From positions 1-33,249 of the forward strand of contig NZ_POTX01000038.1 of NCBI RefSeq assembly GCF_003236305.1: DNA of 33,249 nt, written 5' to 3'. The notes beneath the pieces are model-generated. The model made no database searches and was not told the origin of the DNA. It saw only the letters and a list, made by a program, of their open reading frames with translations. This DNA is from Micromonospora endophytica (GTDB lineage Bacteria; Actinomycetota; Actinomycetes; Mycobacteriales; Micromonosporaceae). Made by a program: the position numbers and the translations under genes. Shown here piece after piece: positions 7,008 through 14,912 of this stretch (position 1 is the first letter of the stretch; each line of letters starts with the position of its first letter).

Positions 7008-8177
7008 ATGTCGTTGACGTTCCACTGGTTCCTGCCCACCTACGGCGACAGCCGGGACATCGTCGGCGGCGGGCACGGCGTGTCGGTTGGCCGGGCCGGT
7101 GGCACGCGCCCACCCACCGTCGCCTACCTCGGGCAGATCGCCCGCACGGCCGAACAACTGGGCTTCGTCGGCGCGCTCACACCCACCGGCGCCTGGTGCG
7201 AGGACGCGTGGTTGAGCACCGCGATGCTCACCGAGGTCACCGAGCGGCTGAAGTTCCTGGTCGCCTTCCGACCCGGTCTGCTCTCGCCGACCCTGGCCGC
7301 GCAGATGGGCGCCACCTTCCAGCGGCTCTCGCAGGGGCGGCTGCTGGTCAACGTGGTCACCGGCGGCGAGTCCCACGAGCAGCGCGGCTACGGCGACTTT
7401 TTGGACAAGGACGCCCGGTACGCCCGCACCGACGAGTTCCTGCACGTGGTGCGGGCGTTGTGGCGTGGGGAGACGGTCGACCACACGGGCGTGTACCTCC
7501 GGGTCGAACAGGCTCGGCTCGCCCGGCTGCCCGAGCCGCCGCCGCCTGTCTACTTCGGCGGCTCGTCCGCCGCCGCCGGTCCGGTCGCCGCCGCGCACAG
7601 CGACGTCTACCTGACCTGGGGGGAGCCTCCGGCTCAGGTGGCCGGCAAGCTCGACTGGATCCGCGGGCTGGCCGCCGAGGCCGGGCGTACGGTCCGGTTC
7701 GGCATCCGGCTGCACGTGATCGCGCGGGACACCGGCGACGCGGCCTGGGCGCAGGCCCGTCGGTTGCTCGACGGCATCGCCGACGCCGACATCCAGGCCG
7801 CACAGGAGGGGTTGCGCCGCAGCGAGTCCGAGGGACAGCGCCGGATGCTCGACCTGCACGGCGGTTCCCGGGACGGCCTGGAGGTCTCACCGAACCTGTG
7901 GGCCGGCGTCGGGCTGGTGCGCGGTGGGGCGGGCACCGCCCTGGTGGGCAGCCACACCGAGGTGGCCGACCGGATCGCCGAATACCACGCCCTCGGCATC
8001 GAGGAGTTCGTCCTCTCCGGCCATCCCCACCTGGAGGAGGCGTACTGGTTCGGCGAGGGGGTGCTGCCGATCCTGCGCGCGCGGGGCCTGTGGCGGCACC
8101 CGGCGGGCGAACCCGCAGCCGCGCAGCCCACCGGGATCCCGTTCGCCACCCCACCGGTGCCGGCCGGCCGGCGCTGA
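7008..8177 (+). CDS. ssuD: FMNH2-dependent alkanesulfonate monooxygenase SsuD
   Basis: SsuD splits the C-S bond of alkanesulfonates to give sulfite and an aldehyde, using reduced FMN. The 389-residue protein follows E. coli SsuD almost throughout: MSLTFHWFLPT at the start, TPTGAWCEDAW with the active-site cysteine (C64), NVVTGGE, YFGGSS, YLTWGEPP, FGIRLHVI (catalytic His) and NLWAGVGLVRGGAGTALVG (the loop arginine that closes over the substrate). It differs by an insertion of about ten residues near position 20-30. The ATG at 7008 is chosen because homology begins there; GAAAGG precedes it. No ssuE flavin reductase or ssuABC transporter is in the window, so reduced flavin and uptake must come from elsewhere. 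It is divergent from the SBP56 unit. Confidence 0.92.
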   Translation: MSLTFHWFLPTYGDSRDIVGGGHGVSVGRAGGTRPPTVAYLGQIARTAEQLGFVGALTPTGAWCEDAWLSTAMLTEVTERLKFLVAFRPGLLSPTLAAQMGATFQRLSQGRLLVNVVTGGESHEQRGYGDFLDKDARYARTDEFLHVVRALWRGETVDHTGVYLRVEQARLARLPEPPPPVYFGGSSAAAGPVAAAHSDVYLTWGEPPAQVAGKLDWIRGLAAEAGRTVRFGIRLHVIARDTGDAAWAQARRLLDGIADADIQAAQEGLRRSESEGQRRMLDLHGGSRDGLEVSPNLWAGVGLVRGGAGTALVGSHTEVADRIAEYHALGIEEFVLSGHPHLEEAYWFGEGVLPILRARGLWRHPAGEPAAAQPTGIPFATPPVPAGRR

Positions 8178-8214
8178 ATCGGCCGGGGCCGCGCGGACAC
8201 CCGGCTGCCGCCGG

Positions 8215-8727
8215 TCAGTTTCGGTGGCGGGTGAAGAAGTCGGCAAGCATCTCGGTGTGGGTGGAGAAGGCCAGCTCGGCGGGCTCGGTCAACACCAGCC
8301 ACTCGGTGGCCTCCGCGGTCGGCGCCGACGGGGGCAGCTCCTCCACCGCACGTGCCGGCAGCTCACCGAAGACCATCATGGTGCCGCCGGCCGGCGCGCT
8401 GAGCACCGCCACCAGTTCCGCGCCGGCCGGGTCGGCCAGCAGCCCGGTCTCCTCCCGCAGTTCGCGCACCAGCGCGTCCTGCCAGTGCTCGCCGTACTCG
8501 ATGAAGCCGCCGGGCAGTGCGAGCAGCCCGCGCGCGGGTTCGATGTCACGCCGGACCACCACCACACCGAGCCCGCCGGAGGTCCGCACCGGCAGCAGCG
8601 CCACCGCCACCGGCAGCGGGTTGCGCCAGACCGTCTCGCCGCAGGCCGCGCAGATCCGCGGCCATCCGGCCGTCGCCGGATACGCCGTGCCGCAGTACGA
8701 GCAGTGCGAGTGCGCCACCGGTGTCAC
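8215..8727 (-). CDS. NUDIX hydrolase with N-terminal zinc ribbon
   Basis: This protein of about 170 residues opens with a zinc-ribbon-like CSYCG ... CAACG pair, as in NADH pyrophosphatase (NudC) relatives. It continues with a full Nudix box, GGFIEYGEHWQDALVRELREETGL, fitting GX5EX7REUXEEXGU. The family hydrolyses nucleoside diphosphates linked to another moiety; the exact substrate cannot be read from the sequence. The start is uncertain: GTG at 8727 is listed, but TTG at 8736 and GTG at 8718 are possible, and none has a clear ribosome binding site. It is convergent with ssuD, with 37 bases between the stops. Confidence 0.88.
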   Translation of the reverse strand: MTPVAHSHCSYCGTAYPATAGWPRICAACGETVWRNPLPVAVALLPVRTSGGLGVVVVRRDIEPARGLLALPGGFIEYGEHWQDALVRELREETGLLADPAGAELVAVLSAPAGGTMMVFGELPARAVEELPPSAPTAEATEWLVLTEPAELAFSTHTEMLADFFTRHRN

Positions 8728-8781
8728 GCCGCGCAACGTTACCCGTCGGCGCTGCGGCGGCCCGGCTCGGACGGCGAGCGG

Positions 8782-10827
8782 TCAGGAGCGGCCGACGCGG
8801 GCGTTGCCGATCGCGTCCTTGCGCCCCCACCGCCCGACGATGTCGAGCAGTTCGATCCGGCCGAAGCGGTGCGGCACCGCCGGCTGCACCACCAGGTGCT
8901 CGCCCTCCGGTTGCAGGCCGAGCAGGGTACGCAACAGCAGGAAGGTGGCGCCGGTCGCGCTGGCCTGCGGGCTGTTCGCCGCCGGGTACGGCACCGGATA
9001 GCGGGTCAGGTCCCGGTCGTAGCCGGCGAACGACTCCGGCATCCGGCCGTCGAAGTGGTGGGCGGCCTCGATGATGCTCTCGGCGATGCGTCCCGCCTCG
9101 GTGTGGAAACCGTACCGGCGTAGCCCCGCGGCGATCAGGGAATTGTCGAACGGCCACACGGTGCCGACGTGATAGCCGAGCGGGTTGTAGCGGTACTGTC
9201 GCTCGGCCAGGGTCCGCACCCCCCAACCGGAGAAGAGTCGAGGGCCGAGCAGGTGCGCGGCGACCGGGCCGGCGCGGTCGGGTGTGACGATGCCGCTCCA
9301 CAGCAGATGACCCATGTTCGAGGCCAGCGCGTCGACCCGGTCGCCGTCGGGCCCGAGCGCCAACGCGAAGTACCCGCCGTCGTTGATCCAGAAGTCCCGG
9401 TTGAACCGTTGCTTGAGCTCCTCGGCCTCCCGCTCCAGCCGGTCGGCGTACGCCGGGTCGCCCCAGAACCGGCGGGCCAACCGGGCACCACGACGCTTGG
9501 CGTCGTACGCGTACCCCTGCAACTCGCAGGTGGCGCGGGGCAGCCCGGGCAGCCGGCCGTCGGCGTAGCAGATCGCCTCGGGGGAGTCCTTCCAGCAGTG
9601 GTTCTGCGCTCCGGTCTGTTCGTTGCGGGTCTGGTACCAGACGTAGCCGTCGCCGCGCAGGTCGCCGTACTCGTCGATCCAGCGCAGCGCCGCGCGGGCC
9701 GCGTCCTCGAGTTCCCGGACCAACCCGGCGTCGCCGGTCCAGCGCTCGTACTCGTCTAGCAGCACGACGAAGAGCGGGGTGACATCCGCCCCGCCGTAGT
9801 ACGGCGACTGCGGCCGTTCCTCGAAGGCGGACATCTCCCCGTACCGGATCTCGTTGAGGATCTTGCCGGGCTCCTCGTCCCGGAAGTCGTCGAGCACCGT
9901 GCCCTGGGACATGGCGAGGATCCGCAGGGTGGTCAGGGCGAGTCGGGGCATGAAGGGCAGCGTCTGGAAGCAGGTGACGAGGGAGTCCCGGCCGATGATC
10001 GTCGCCGACCAGGGCAGCCCGGCGGCGAACATCGTCTCCCTCGGCAGGGCCAGCGGGGAGAACCGCAGGCCAGCGAGGTCCTCCAGGCCACGCCGGTAGG
10101 TCATGGTCAGCGGCTCCCAGTCGCAGTGCAGTCGCGGCGCGTCGGCCACCCACCGGCTCAGGTCGTCGCGCAGCCGTGGTGCCGGTCGGCCCGTCGGTCG
10201 CCGCAACTTGTCCAGGGCGTTCGACCCGTCCGGACGCAGCACGCTGGTCTGCACCTGGAGCGTCGTGCTCCACCTGCCCTGCCGGTCGAGGCGGATCCGG
10301 AAGGTCACCCCGTGTTCGTCGAACTCGGCGGGCTCGTCGGAGATGATGTCCGTCACCCGGTGGAACCGCTCCCGCCGGCACCCCAGCCGCAGGCTCCGCT
10401 CGGAGACCTCCCGGTAGCCGCGCACGGCGGACGGGTGTGGCCAGAGCACCTGGTAGACCGGCGCGAAGTCACTGTCCGCGTCGATGCGTACGACGTGGTC
10501 GACAGGCGTGCCGGTGTGGTTGAGCACGGTGAGGCGTTCGTTGAAGCTGCTGTCCGACATCCACCGGTCGCGGATGACCGAGACCTTCGCGTCGACGTAG
10601 TGGGTCGGGTGGCCGGGGACGAGGAAGAAGCGGATCTCGTAGTAGTTCGGCTCGTGCACCGCCAGCGGGTGCAGCGGCTCACCGTCCAGACTGAGCCGCC
10701 AGTTGGACAGGAACCGGGTGTCGAAGGCGTAGAAACCACTCGGGCCGCCGTGGCTGAAGATCATGTCCCCGTTGTCCTCGCTGAGCGCGAAGACGTTTCC
10801 GTCGAGGATACGGACGAGTTGCCTCAC
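8782..10827 (-). CDS. glycogen debranching / amylo-alpha-1,6-glucosidase-type protein
   Basis: This 681-residue protein has an N-terminal glycogen-debranching beta domain (about 1-200; GNVFALSEDNGDM, FDTRFLSNWRLSLDGEPL) and a C-terminal (alpha/alpha)6 barrel (about 225-675). The barrel contains the conserved ATIIGRDSL block (near 279-282) and NEIRYGEMSAFEERPQSPYYGGADVTPLF. Relatives are annotated as amylo-alpha-1,6-glucosidases. Many actinobacterial members have no tested substrate and may act on other alpha-glucans or glycosides. The GTG at 10827 overlaps the stop of the SCP2-like gene (GTGA), so the two are co-translated. The length is normal for this group. No glgX, glgB or trehalose genes are nearby. 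Confidence 0.85.
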   Translation of the reverse strand: MRQLVRILDGNVFALSEDNGDMIFSHGGPSGFYAFDTRFLSNWRLSLDGEPLHPLAVHEPNYYEIRFFLVPGHPTHYVDAKVSVIRDRWMSDSSFNERLTVLNHTGTPVDHVVRIDADSDFAPVYQVLWPHPSAVRGYREVSERSLRLGCRRERFHRVTDIISDEPAEFDEHGVTFRIRLDRQGRWSTTLQVQTSVLRPDGSNALDKLRRPTGRPAPRLRDDLSRWVADAPRLHCDWEPLTMTYRRGLEDLAGLRFSPLALPRETMFAAGLPWSATIIGRDSLVTCFQTLPFMPRLALTTLRILAMSQGTVLDDFRDEEPGKILNEIRYGEMSAFEERPQSPYYGGADVTPLFVVLLDEYERWTGDAGLVRELEDAARAALRWIDEYGDLRGDGYVWYQTRNEQTGAQNHCWKDSPEAICYADGRLPGLPRATCELQGYAYDAKRRGARLARRFWGDPAYADRLEREAEELKQRFNRDFWINDGGYFALALGPDGDRVDALASNMGHLLWSGIVTPDRAGPVAAHLLGPRLFSGWGVRTLAERQYRYNPLGYHVGTVWPFDNSLIAAGLRRYGFHTEAGRIAESIIEAAHHFDGRMPESFAGYDRDLTRYPVPYPAANSPQASATGATFLLLRTLLGLQPEGEHLVVQPAVPHRFGRIELLDIVGRWGRKDAIGNARVGRS

Positions 10828-11216
10828 CGTGCCTCCCGTTCAGGCGTCGGCGGCGGTCGGTTCGCCACCGTACGGGGATGGCGCGCGCCCGGCGGCGGCG
10901 CGAAGAGCCGTTCCAGCATGACCACCATCCGGAACTCGCCGTCGGCGGTGAGGTCGTTGCGCAGGAACGCCGGCAGTGGTTTGACCTCGCCCCGCGTCAT
11001 CCGCAGGAAGAGTGCCTCGTCGACCTGGATGACGGTGTCGGCCGTGTCGGCACGTCCGCGCGACGCGGTGACCTGTCCCTGGTCGATGACGACCAGCCAG
11101 CGGTCCACCCCGCCGGGGGAGGTCAGGTCGAACCGGACCGTGCCCGAGACCTGCCGCAGCATCCGCCCGCCACCATGGGCGAGCCGGTCGAAGAACTCCC
11201 GCACCGTCTCCGACAC
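10824..11216 (-). CDS. SCP2 sterol-binding-domain-like protein
   Basis: This is a 130-residue soluble protein. It opens with an amphipathic helix (VREFFDRLAHGGGRMLRQVSGTVRFDL), then the strand pattern WLVVIDQGQVTASRGRADTADTVIQVDEALFLRMTRGEVKPLPAFLRNDLTADG typical of SCP2-like lipid-binding folds. A Pro/Arg-rich tail follows. The domain binds lipids or other hydrophobic ligands in known members, but no ligand is implied here. It is the first gene of a two-gene unit with the debranching-type enzyme, an unusual partner. The 184 bases between it and the amine oxidase gene upstream contain no gene, only a small hairpin, GCCAC-CTTA-GTGGC (11319-11332). Confidence 0.78.
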   Translation of the reverse strand: MSETVREFFDRLAHGGGRMLRQVSGTVRFDLTSPGGVDRWLVVIDQGQVTASRGRADTADTVIQVDEALFLRMTRGEVKPLPAFLRNDLTADGEFRMVVMLERLFAPPPGARHPRTVANRPPPTPEREAR

Positions 11217-11400
11217 CGATCACCTCCACGGGGCGTGTCCAGCTCGGGACGGCCGGCCGCCGGCGCTGCGCGGCGTGACCTTCCGCCCTGGCGGGCGGAC
11301 CCGACGTCACCACCATTGGCCACCTTAGTGGCTTAAGTCCGCCTTCGCCGGATGTCTCCCGGGCCGCCACCCGGTAGCCCCACAGCCGCGTCAGTGCTGG

Positions 11401-12717
11401 TCAGAGCCCTGCCAGCAGCTCGGCGGCGGCCCGCTCGCCCGCCTGCACCGCGCCGTCGAGGTACCCGGCCCACCGGGTGGCGGTCTCCGTACCCGCCCAG
11501 TGGATCCGGCCCACCGGCGCGCGCAGGTACGGTCCGTACTCCGACAAGGAGCCGGGCGTCAGCACGCCGCAGAAGCAGCCACGGGTCCACGGGTCGGCCG
11601 ACCAGTCGTACTCGATCACCTCGTCGGGCTGCCGCGCGGCCGGGCCGACAACGGTGGCCAGCGCGTCGAGCAGCGCGTCGCGGCGGGCCGGCCCGGACAT
11701 CCGGCGCAACGCGTTCGCCTGCGCCCCGTAGCTGAAGGCGGTCAACACCCCCCGCGACGAGGTGGGGGTGCCGCTGTCGACCGTCTCGGTGACCGGACCC
11801 TCGGCGCAACTGGCCACCCCGGACAGGCCGTCGGCCCGCCAGAACGGCTCCGGATAGACGGCATGGGTCTTCCACGCCGAGCCCATCGGCATCCGTTGGG
11901 TGAGTCCGTCGCGCAGCGCGGGCAGCGCCGGTGCGTACCGGATCCGACCGGCCAACGCCGGCGGCACCGCCACCACCACCGCGGCGGCCTCGAACCGTCC
12001 GACGTCGGTGTGCGCCACCACGCCCGCCTCGTCGTGTTCGATCGCCACCACCGGCGCGCCCCACCGGACCACCTCCGGCCCCAGCGCGGCGGCCATCGCC
12101 TCGGCCAGCGCCGCCGGCCCCCCGACGATCCGGTCCTGCTGCGCGCCGCCGGTGGTCGGGAGCAACGACGACGTCCCGCCGCCGCTGGCCAGATAGCTGG
12201 CGAGCGCGAGCAGGGACACCTGATCGGGTGAGACGGCCAGCAGACCGCCGGCAAGCAGCCGGCCCAGATATCGCGCGGTCACCGGGTCCGGTGCGGTGGC
12301 CGCCAGCCAGTCACCGAGAGTGGTGCGGTCCCACCGGGCCGCCTCCGGCGCCGTCCACGGTGCGGCCGGGTCCAGCCGCGCGGCGTAGGTGTCCAGCAGG
12401 TCGAGCACGCGGGCGGCCCCCGGTGGCTCGGTGCGCCGCCGGGCACCCTCCCACACCACCACCGACGCGCCGTACGCGGCGGACGGGAAGGTGGCCAGCC
12501 CGTACCGGTCCACCAGGGCGTTGACCAGATGCTGGGTCGGGCCGATCCACTGGGCGCCCAGATCGAGCTGGGTGCCGTCGGCAAGCCAGCGGGTCAGGAC
12601 CCGGCCGCCCACCCGGTCCCGGGCCTCCAGCACCCGCACCCGTACGCCGGCGCGGCGGAGGCTGAGCGCGGCGGCGAGGCCGGAGCATCCGGCCCCGACG
12701 ACCAGGGCGTCGGTCAT
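11401..12717 (-). CDS. flavin-containing monoamine oxidase family protein
   Basis: This 438-residue FAD enzyme oxidises amines to aldehydes or imines in characterised relatives. It has a GAGCSGLAAALSLRRAG dinucleotide-binding motif at residues 8-24, the EARDRVGGR segment, GAQWIGPTQ and a C-terminal FAD-binding block, GRIHWAGTETATRWAGYLDGAVQAGERAA. A cysteine-bearing RGCFCGVLTPG precedes that block. The sequence resembles the putrescine oxidase / bacterial MAO group more than L-amino acid oxidases. The substrate is not predictable. It has no apparent operon partner. The ATG at 12717 is divergent from the leader ORF at 12804. Confidence 0.88.
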   Translation of the reverse strand: MTDALVVGAGCSGLAAALSLRRAGVRVRVLEARDRVGGRVLTRWLADGTQLDLGAQWIGPTQHLVNALVDRYGLATFPSAAYGASVVVWEGARRRTEPPGAARVLDLLDTYAARLDPAAPWTAPEAARWDRTTLGDWLAATAPDPVTARYLGRLLAGGLLAVSPDQVSLLALASYLASGGGTSSLLPTTGGAQQDRIVGGPAALAEAMAAALGPEVVRWGAPVVAIEHDEAGVVAHTDVGRFEAAAVVVAVPPALAGRIRYAPALPALRDGLTQRMPMGSAWKTHAVYPEPFWRADGLSGVASCAEGPVTETVDSGTPTSSRGVLTAFSYGAQANALRRMSGPARRDALLDALATVVGPAARQPDEVIEYDWSADPWTRGCFCGVLTPGSLSEYGPYLRAPVGRIHWAGTETATRWAGYLDGAVQAGERAAAELLAGL

Positions 12718-12769
12718 ACGCCGTACTACCCGGATCCGGTAGCCGTATGGCGCACCCTGCTATCTGCGT

Positions 12770-12797
12770 TGGCCCGTTGCACGGCAAGGGCTATGGT
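12770..12797 (+). promoter_or_regulatory. promoter of the leader ORF before the TraR/DksA gene
   Basis: TTGGCC (12770-12775) and TATGGT (12792-12797) are 16-17 bases apart. The -10 box ends six bases before the ATG at 12804, which places the transcript start at the start codon, so the mRNA would be leaderless. Confidence 0.5.
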
Positions 12798-12803
12798 GGT
12801 CCG

Positions 12804-12956
12804 ATGTACCCCGCCGCCGCACTGGACCACGCTGCCGTTGTCACGGCCGCGTCGGTGCCCGCTGCCCGCAGCGCGGTGGTGCCGGGTCGGATCCCCGGCA
12901 AGGCTGGTCACGGCCAGCCGAGCCCCGCCGGCCGGAGCCCTCCGGAAACCGTCTGA
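12804..12956 (+). CDS. 50-residue leader ORF
   Basis: This short ORF starts MYPAAALDHAAVV, is rich in Ala, Pro and Gly, and ends SPPETV. It begins right after a promoter-like pair and stops 14 bases before a hairpin with a T-run. It resembles nothing I know. Two readings fit: a leader peptide whose translation controls the terminator ahead of the TraR/DksA gene, or a short non-coding or coding transcript that simply ends at the terminator. The codons are GC-rich like those of its neighbours, so codon use does not decide. Confidence 0.4.
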   Translation: MYPAAALDHAAVVTAASVPAARSAVVPGRIPGKAGHGQPSPAGRSPPETV

Positions 12957-12970
12957 CAACCAGGACGGCC

Positions 12971-13006
12971 AAGGGCGAAGCTCACGCTTCGGCCCTTTTT
13001 CTTTTT
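12971..13006 (+). terminator. rho-independent terminator or attenuator before the TraR/DksA gene
   Basis: AAGGGC (12971-12976) plus GAAGC (12977-12981) pair with GCTTC (12986-12990) plus GCCCTT (12992-12997), with one bulged G and a TCAC loop. A T-rich run follows at 12996-13006. It ends 20 bases before the next start codon, so any transcript from the 12770 promoter must pass it to express that gene. Confidence 0.8.
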
Positions 13007-13025
13007 CCGAGAGAGGGAATCCGAC

Positions 13026-13328
13026 ATGACCGACCAGACGTGGCTCACCGACCTCAAGACGACCTTGACTCAGGAGCACAAGACGCAGACCGCCCGGCTG
13101 ACCGAGCTGACGGCGGACACCGGAGATCCGGCGCAGGCGCACACCAACGCCGCCCTGATCGCGGCGGCCAGGCAGAGCCTGGAGCAGATCTCCGCCGCGT
13201 TGCGTCGGCTGGCCGCCGGCAGCTACGGCACCTGCGAGAGGTGCGGTACGGCGATCGCCCGGGAACGCCTGGAGATCATTCCGCACGCCCGGTTCTGCGT
13301 GCCCTGCCAGCAGAAGCAGCACGGCTGA
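13026..13328 (+). CDS. TraR/DksA C4-type zinc-finger protein
   Basis: This 100-residue protein has a helical N-terminal coiled-coil-like region (about 1-70) and a C-terminal zinc finger, CERCG then CVPCQ, the four-cysteine signature of the DksA/TraR family. In E. coli, DksA enters the RNA polymerase secondary channel and alters promoter opening. Short actinobacterial members are common and mostly untested. GAGAGAGGG precedes the ATG at 13026. Expression probably depends on read-through of the terminator just upstream. Confidence 0.88.
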   Translation: MTDQTWLTDLKTTLTQEHKTQTARLTELTADTGDPAQAHTNAALIAAARQSLEQISAALRRLAAGSYGTCERCGTAIARERLEIIPHARFCVPCQQKQHG

Positions 13329-13352
13329 CCCGGCCACGACTGCCGCACCGGG

Positions 13353-13925
13353 CTACCGGTGCGGCAGCCCGCCGGGGTGGTCGTCGGCCTCGGCGGGCGG
13401 CTCCGAACGGCCGCCGAGCGGCCCCGGGCCGGTGACGGCGTCCGGCAACCCCTGAGTGATGATCACGCTAGGTGTGGTGTTGCGTTCCGGGGCCAGACTG
13501 GCGACGACGGTGGCCGTCACGCCGTCCGGCCGGTGGGTGAGGGTCAACGCCCCGGTCAAATGGTGGGCCAGCCAGAGCCCACGCCCGCCCGGGGTGTTCG
13601 CCGCCGGCAGGTTCACCGTCAGGTCACCGCCGCTGCCGTGGTCGGTCACCTCACAGACGAGGCGGTCGGCCTGCCGGAACAGGTCCAGCCGGCCATGGCC
13701 GCCACCGTGCAGCACGGCGTTGGTGACCAACTCGTGGATGGCCAGGACGAGATCCTCGGCCGTGTCTCCGGTGAGGCCCGCCGCGGCGACATGCGTGGCG
13801 AGCAGGTGCCGCACCGTGGTCACCGTCTGTGCGGTGAACGGAAGGGACAGCAGGGACGTCGCCTCGCCGTCGTCCGGAGACGGACCACCCGGACCAGTGG
13901 CGTCCGGCCGACCGAGGTTGTTCAT
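13353..13925 (-). CDS. RsbW-like ATP-binding protein (HATPase_c_2)
   Basis: This 190-residue protein contains a GHKL ATPase domain at about 30-145, with the N box ELVTNAVLHGG, the G1 box DHGSGG and the G2 box GGRGLWLAHHLTGAL. It matches the short anti-sigma-factor kinases (RsbW/SpoIIAB-like) that are numerous in actinobacteria. The tail beyond 145 is Pro/Gly rich. No sigma factor or anti-anti-sigma gene is adjacent, so its partner is unknown. The ATG at 13925 follows a -10-like box by six bases and has no ribosome binding site. Confidence 0.85.
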   Translation of the reverse strand: MNNLGRPDATGPGGPSPDDGEATSLLSLPFTAQTVTTVRHLLATHVAAAGLTGDTAEDLVLAIHELVTNAVLHGGGHGRLDLFRQADRLVCEVTDHGSGGDLTVNLPAANTPGGRGLWLAHHLTGALTLTHRPDGVTATVVASLAPERNTTPSVIITQGLPDAVTGPGPLGGRSEPPAEADDHPGGLPHR

Positions 13926-13937
13926 GCTGGCAGATTA
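13926..13937 (-). promoter_or_regulatory. probable -10 box of the RsbW-like gene (leaderless)
   Basis: On the minus strand TAATCT (13937-13932) lies six bases before the ATG at 13925. That spacing puts the start of transcription at the start codon. The -35 region is poor. Confidence 0.45.
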
Positions 13938-14036
13938 CGTGGTCAGGTCAGGGCCGCGACCATTGCGGCAGGGCAAGGATCCTCGCGTCACCCTGATCGG
14001 ACGGCGACGCTGCTCAGGACGGCCGGGCGCGGGTGC

Positions 14037-14912
14037 TCACGGCCGTCCGTCCCCCACCGAGCTGCGGCCGAAGGCCCGTCCGCTGCGGCGCACCTCGACG
14101 GCCATCTGCTCGGCCAGGTCCCCACCGCCGAAGCGGGTGATCAGGGCGTCGGAGAACCCGCTGAGCACCACCGGCCGCAGCGCCTGCACGAGCGCGATCG
14201 AGCGGGGTATGTAGATCTTGCGCCGACGTCGCTCGATGCCGTGCAGCAACGCGTCGGCGCAGCGCTCGACGCTCACCACCCGCGACAGCGGCCACGGCAG
14301 CCGGCTCTGGGCGTCGCGGAACGACGGGAAGTCGTCGCGGATGTCCCGGACCAGGTCGGTGTCGATCCAGATCGGGTGGGCGGTGCCGACGGTCAGCCCG
14401 TGCCGACGGTTCTCCAACCGCAGCACGTTGCCGAACTGTTCCACCCCGGCCTTCGACGCGCAGTACGCGGCCATCCCCGGCATCGCCGCGAAGGCCGCCG
14501 CCGACGACACGATCAGCACATGGCCCTGCGCGGCCAGCACGTGCGGCAGCGCCGCGCTGACCGTGCGGACCACGCCGGAGAGGTTCACCTCGATGGTGCG
14601 TACCAGCGCCTCCACCGGCCCCGTCGCGACGGTGCCGAGATTGGCGACGCCGGCGTTGGCCACCACCACGTCGATGCCGCCGTACCGCTCGACGGTGGAG
14701 GCCACCGCCTGGTCCAGCCCGTTCTGATCGGTGACGTCGCACTCGTACCAGTGGCCGTCCACCTCCCGGGCCACCTCGCGCAGCAGTGCCGGCTCCAGGC
14801 CGGCCAGGGCGACCCGCGCGCCGCGGGCGGCAGCGCCCCGGGCCAGCGCGGCGCCGATGCCACGGGCGCCCCCGGTGATCAGGATCGTTCGGCCACGAAG
14901 GTCATACCGCAT
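14037..14912 (-). CDS. short-chain dehydrogenase/reductase
   Basis: This 291-residue classical SDR has an N-terminal TGGARGIG cofactor loop (from residue 13), a VVANAGVANLG segment, and a catalytic SSAAAFAAMPGMAAYCASKAG segment with the Ser, Tyr and Lys. The C-terminus is extended by about 40 residues. It is the third gene of a minus-strand unit with a TetR regulator and a Baeyer-Villiger monooxygenase, overlapping the latter by 11 bases. In such pairs the SDR often interconverts the alcohol and ketone that feed the monooxygenase. The substrate is not known. Confidence 0.88.
   Translation of the reverse strand: MRYDLRGRTILITGGARGIGAALARGAAARGARVALAGLEPALLREVAREVDGHWYECDVTDQNGLDQAVASTVERYGGIDVVVANAGVANLGTVATGPVEALVRTIEVNLSGVVRTVSAALPHVLAAQGHVLIVSSAAAFAAMPGMAAYCASKAGVEQFGNVLRLENRRHGLTVGTAHPIWIDTDLVRDIRDDFPSFRDAQSRLPWPLSRVVSVERCADALLHGIERRRRKIYIPRSIALVQALRPVVLSGFSDALITRFGGGDLAEQMAVEVRRSGRAFGRSSVGDGRP

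Noticed and set aside
6746..7039. A longer start for the SBP56 gene reading through the 25-codon ORF region and the divergent promoter
   Set aside because: The extension crosses the only promoter-like patch, overlaps the ssuD start and lacks family similarity; the ATG at 6745 has GGAGG upstream.
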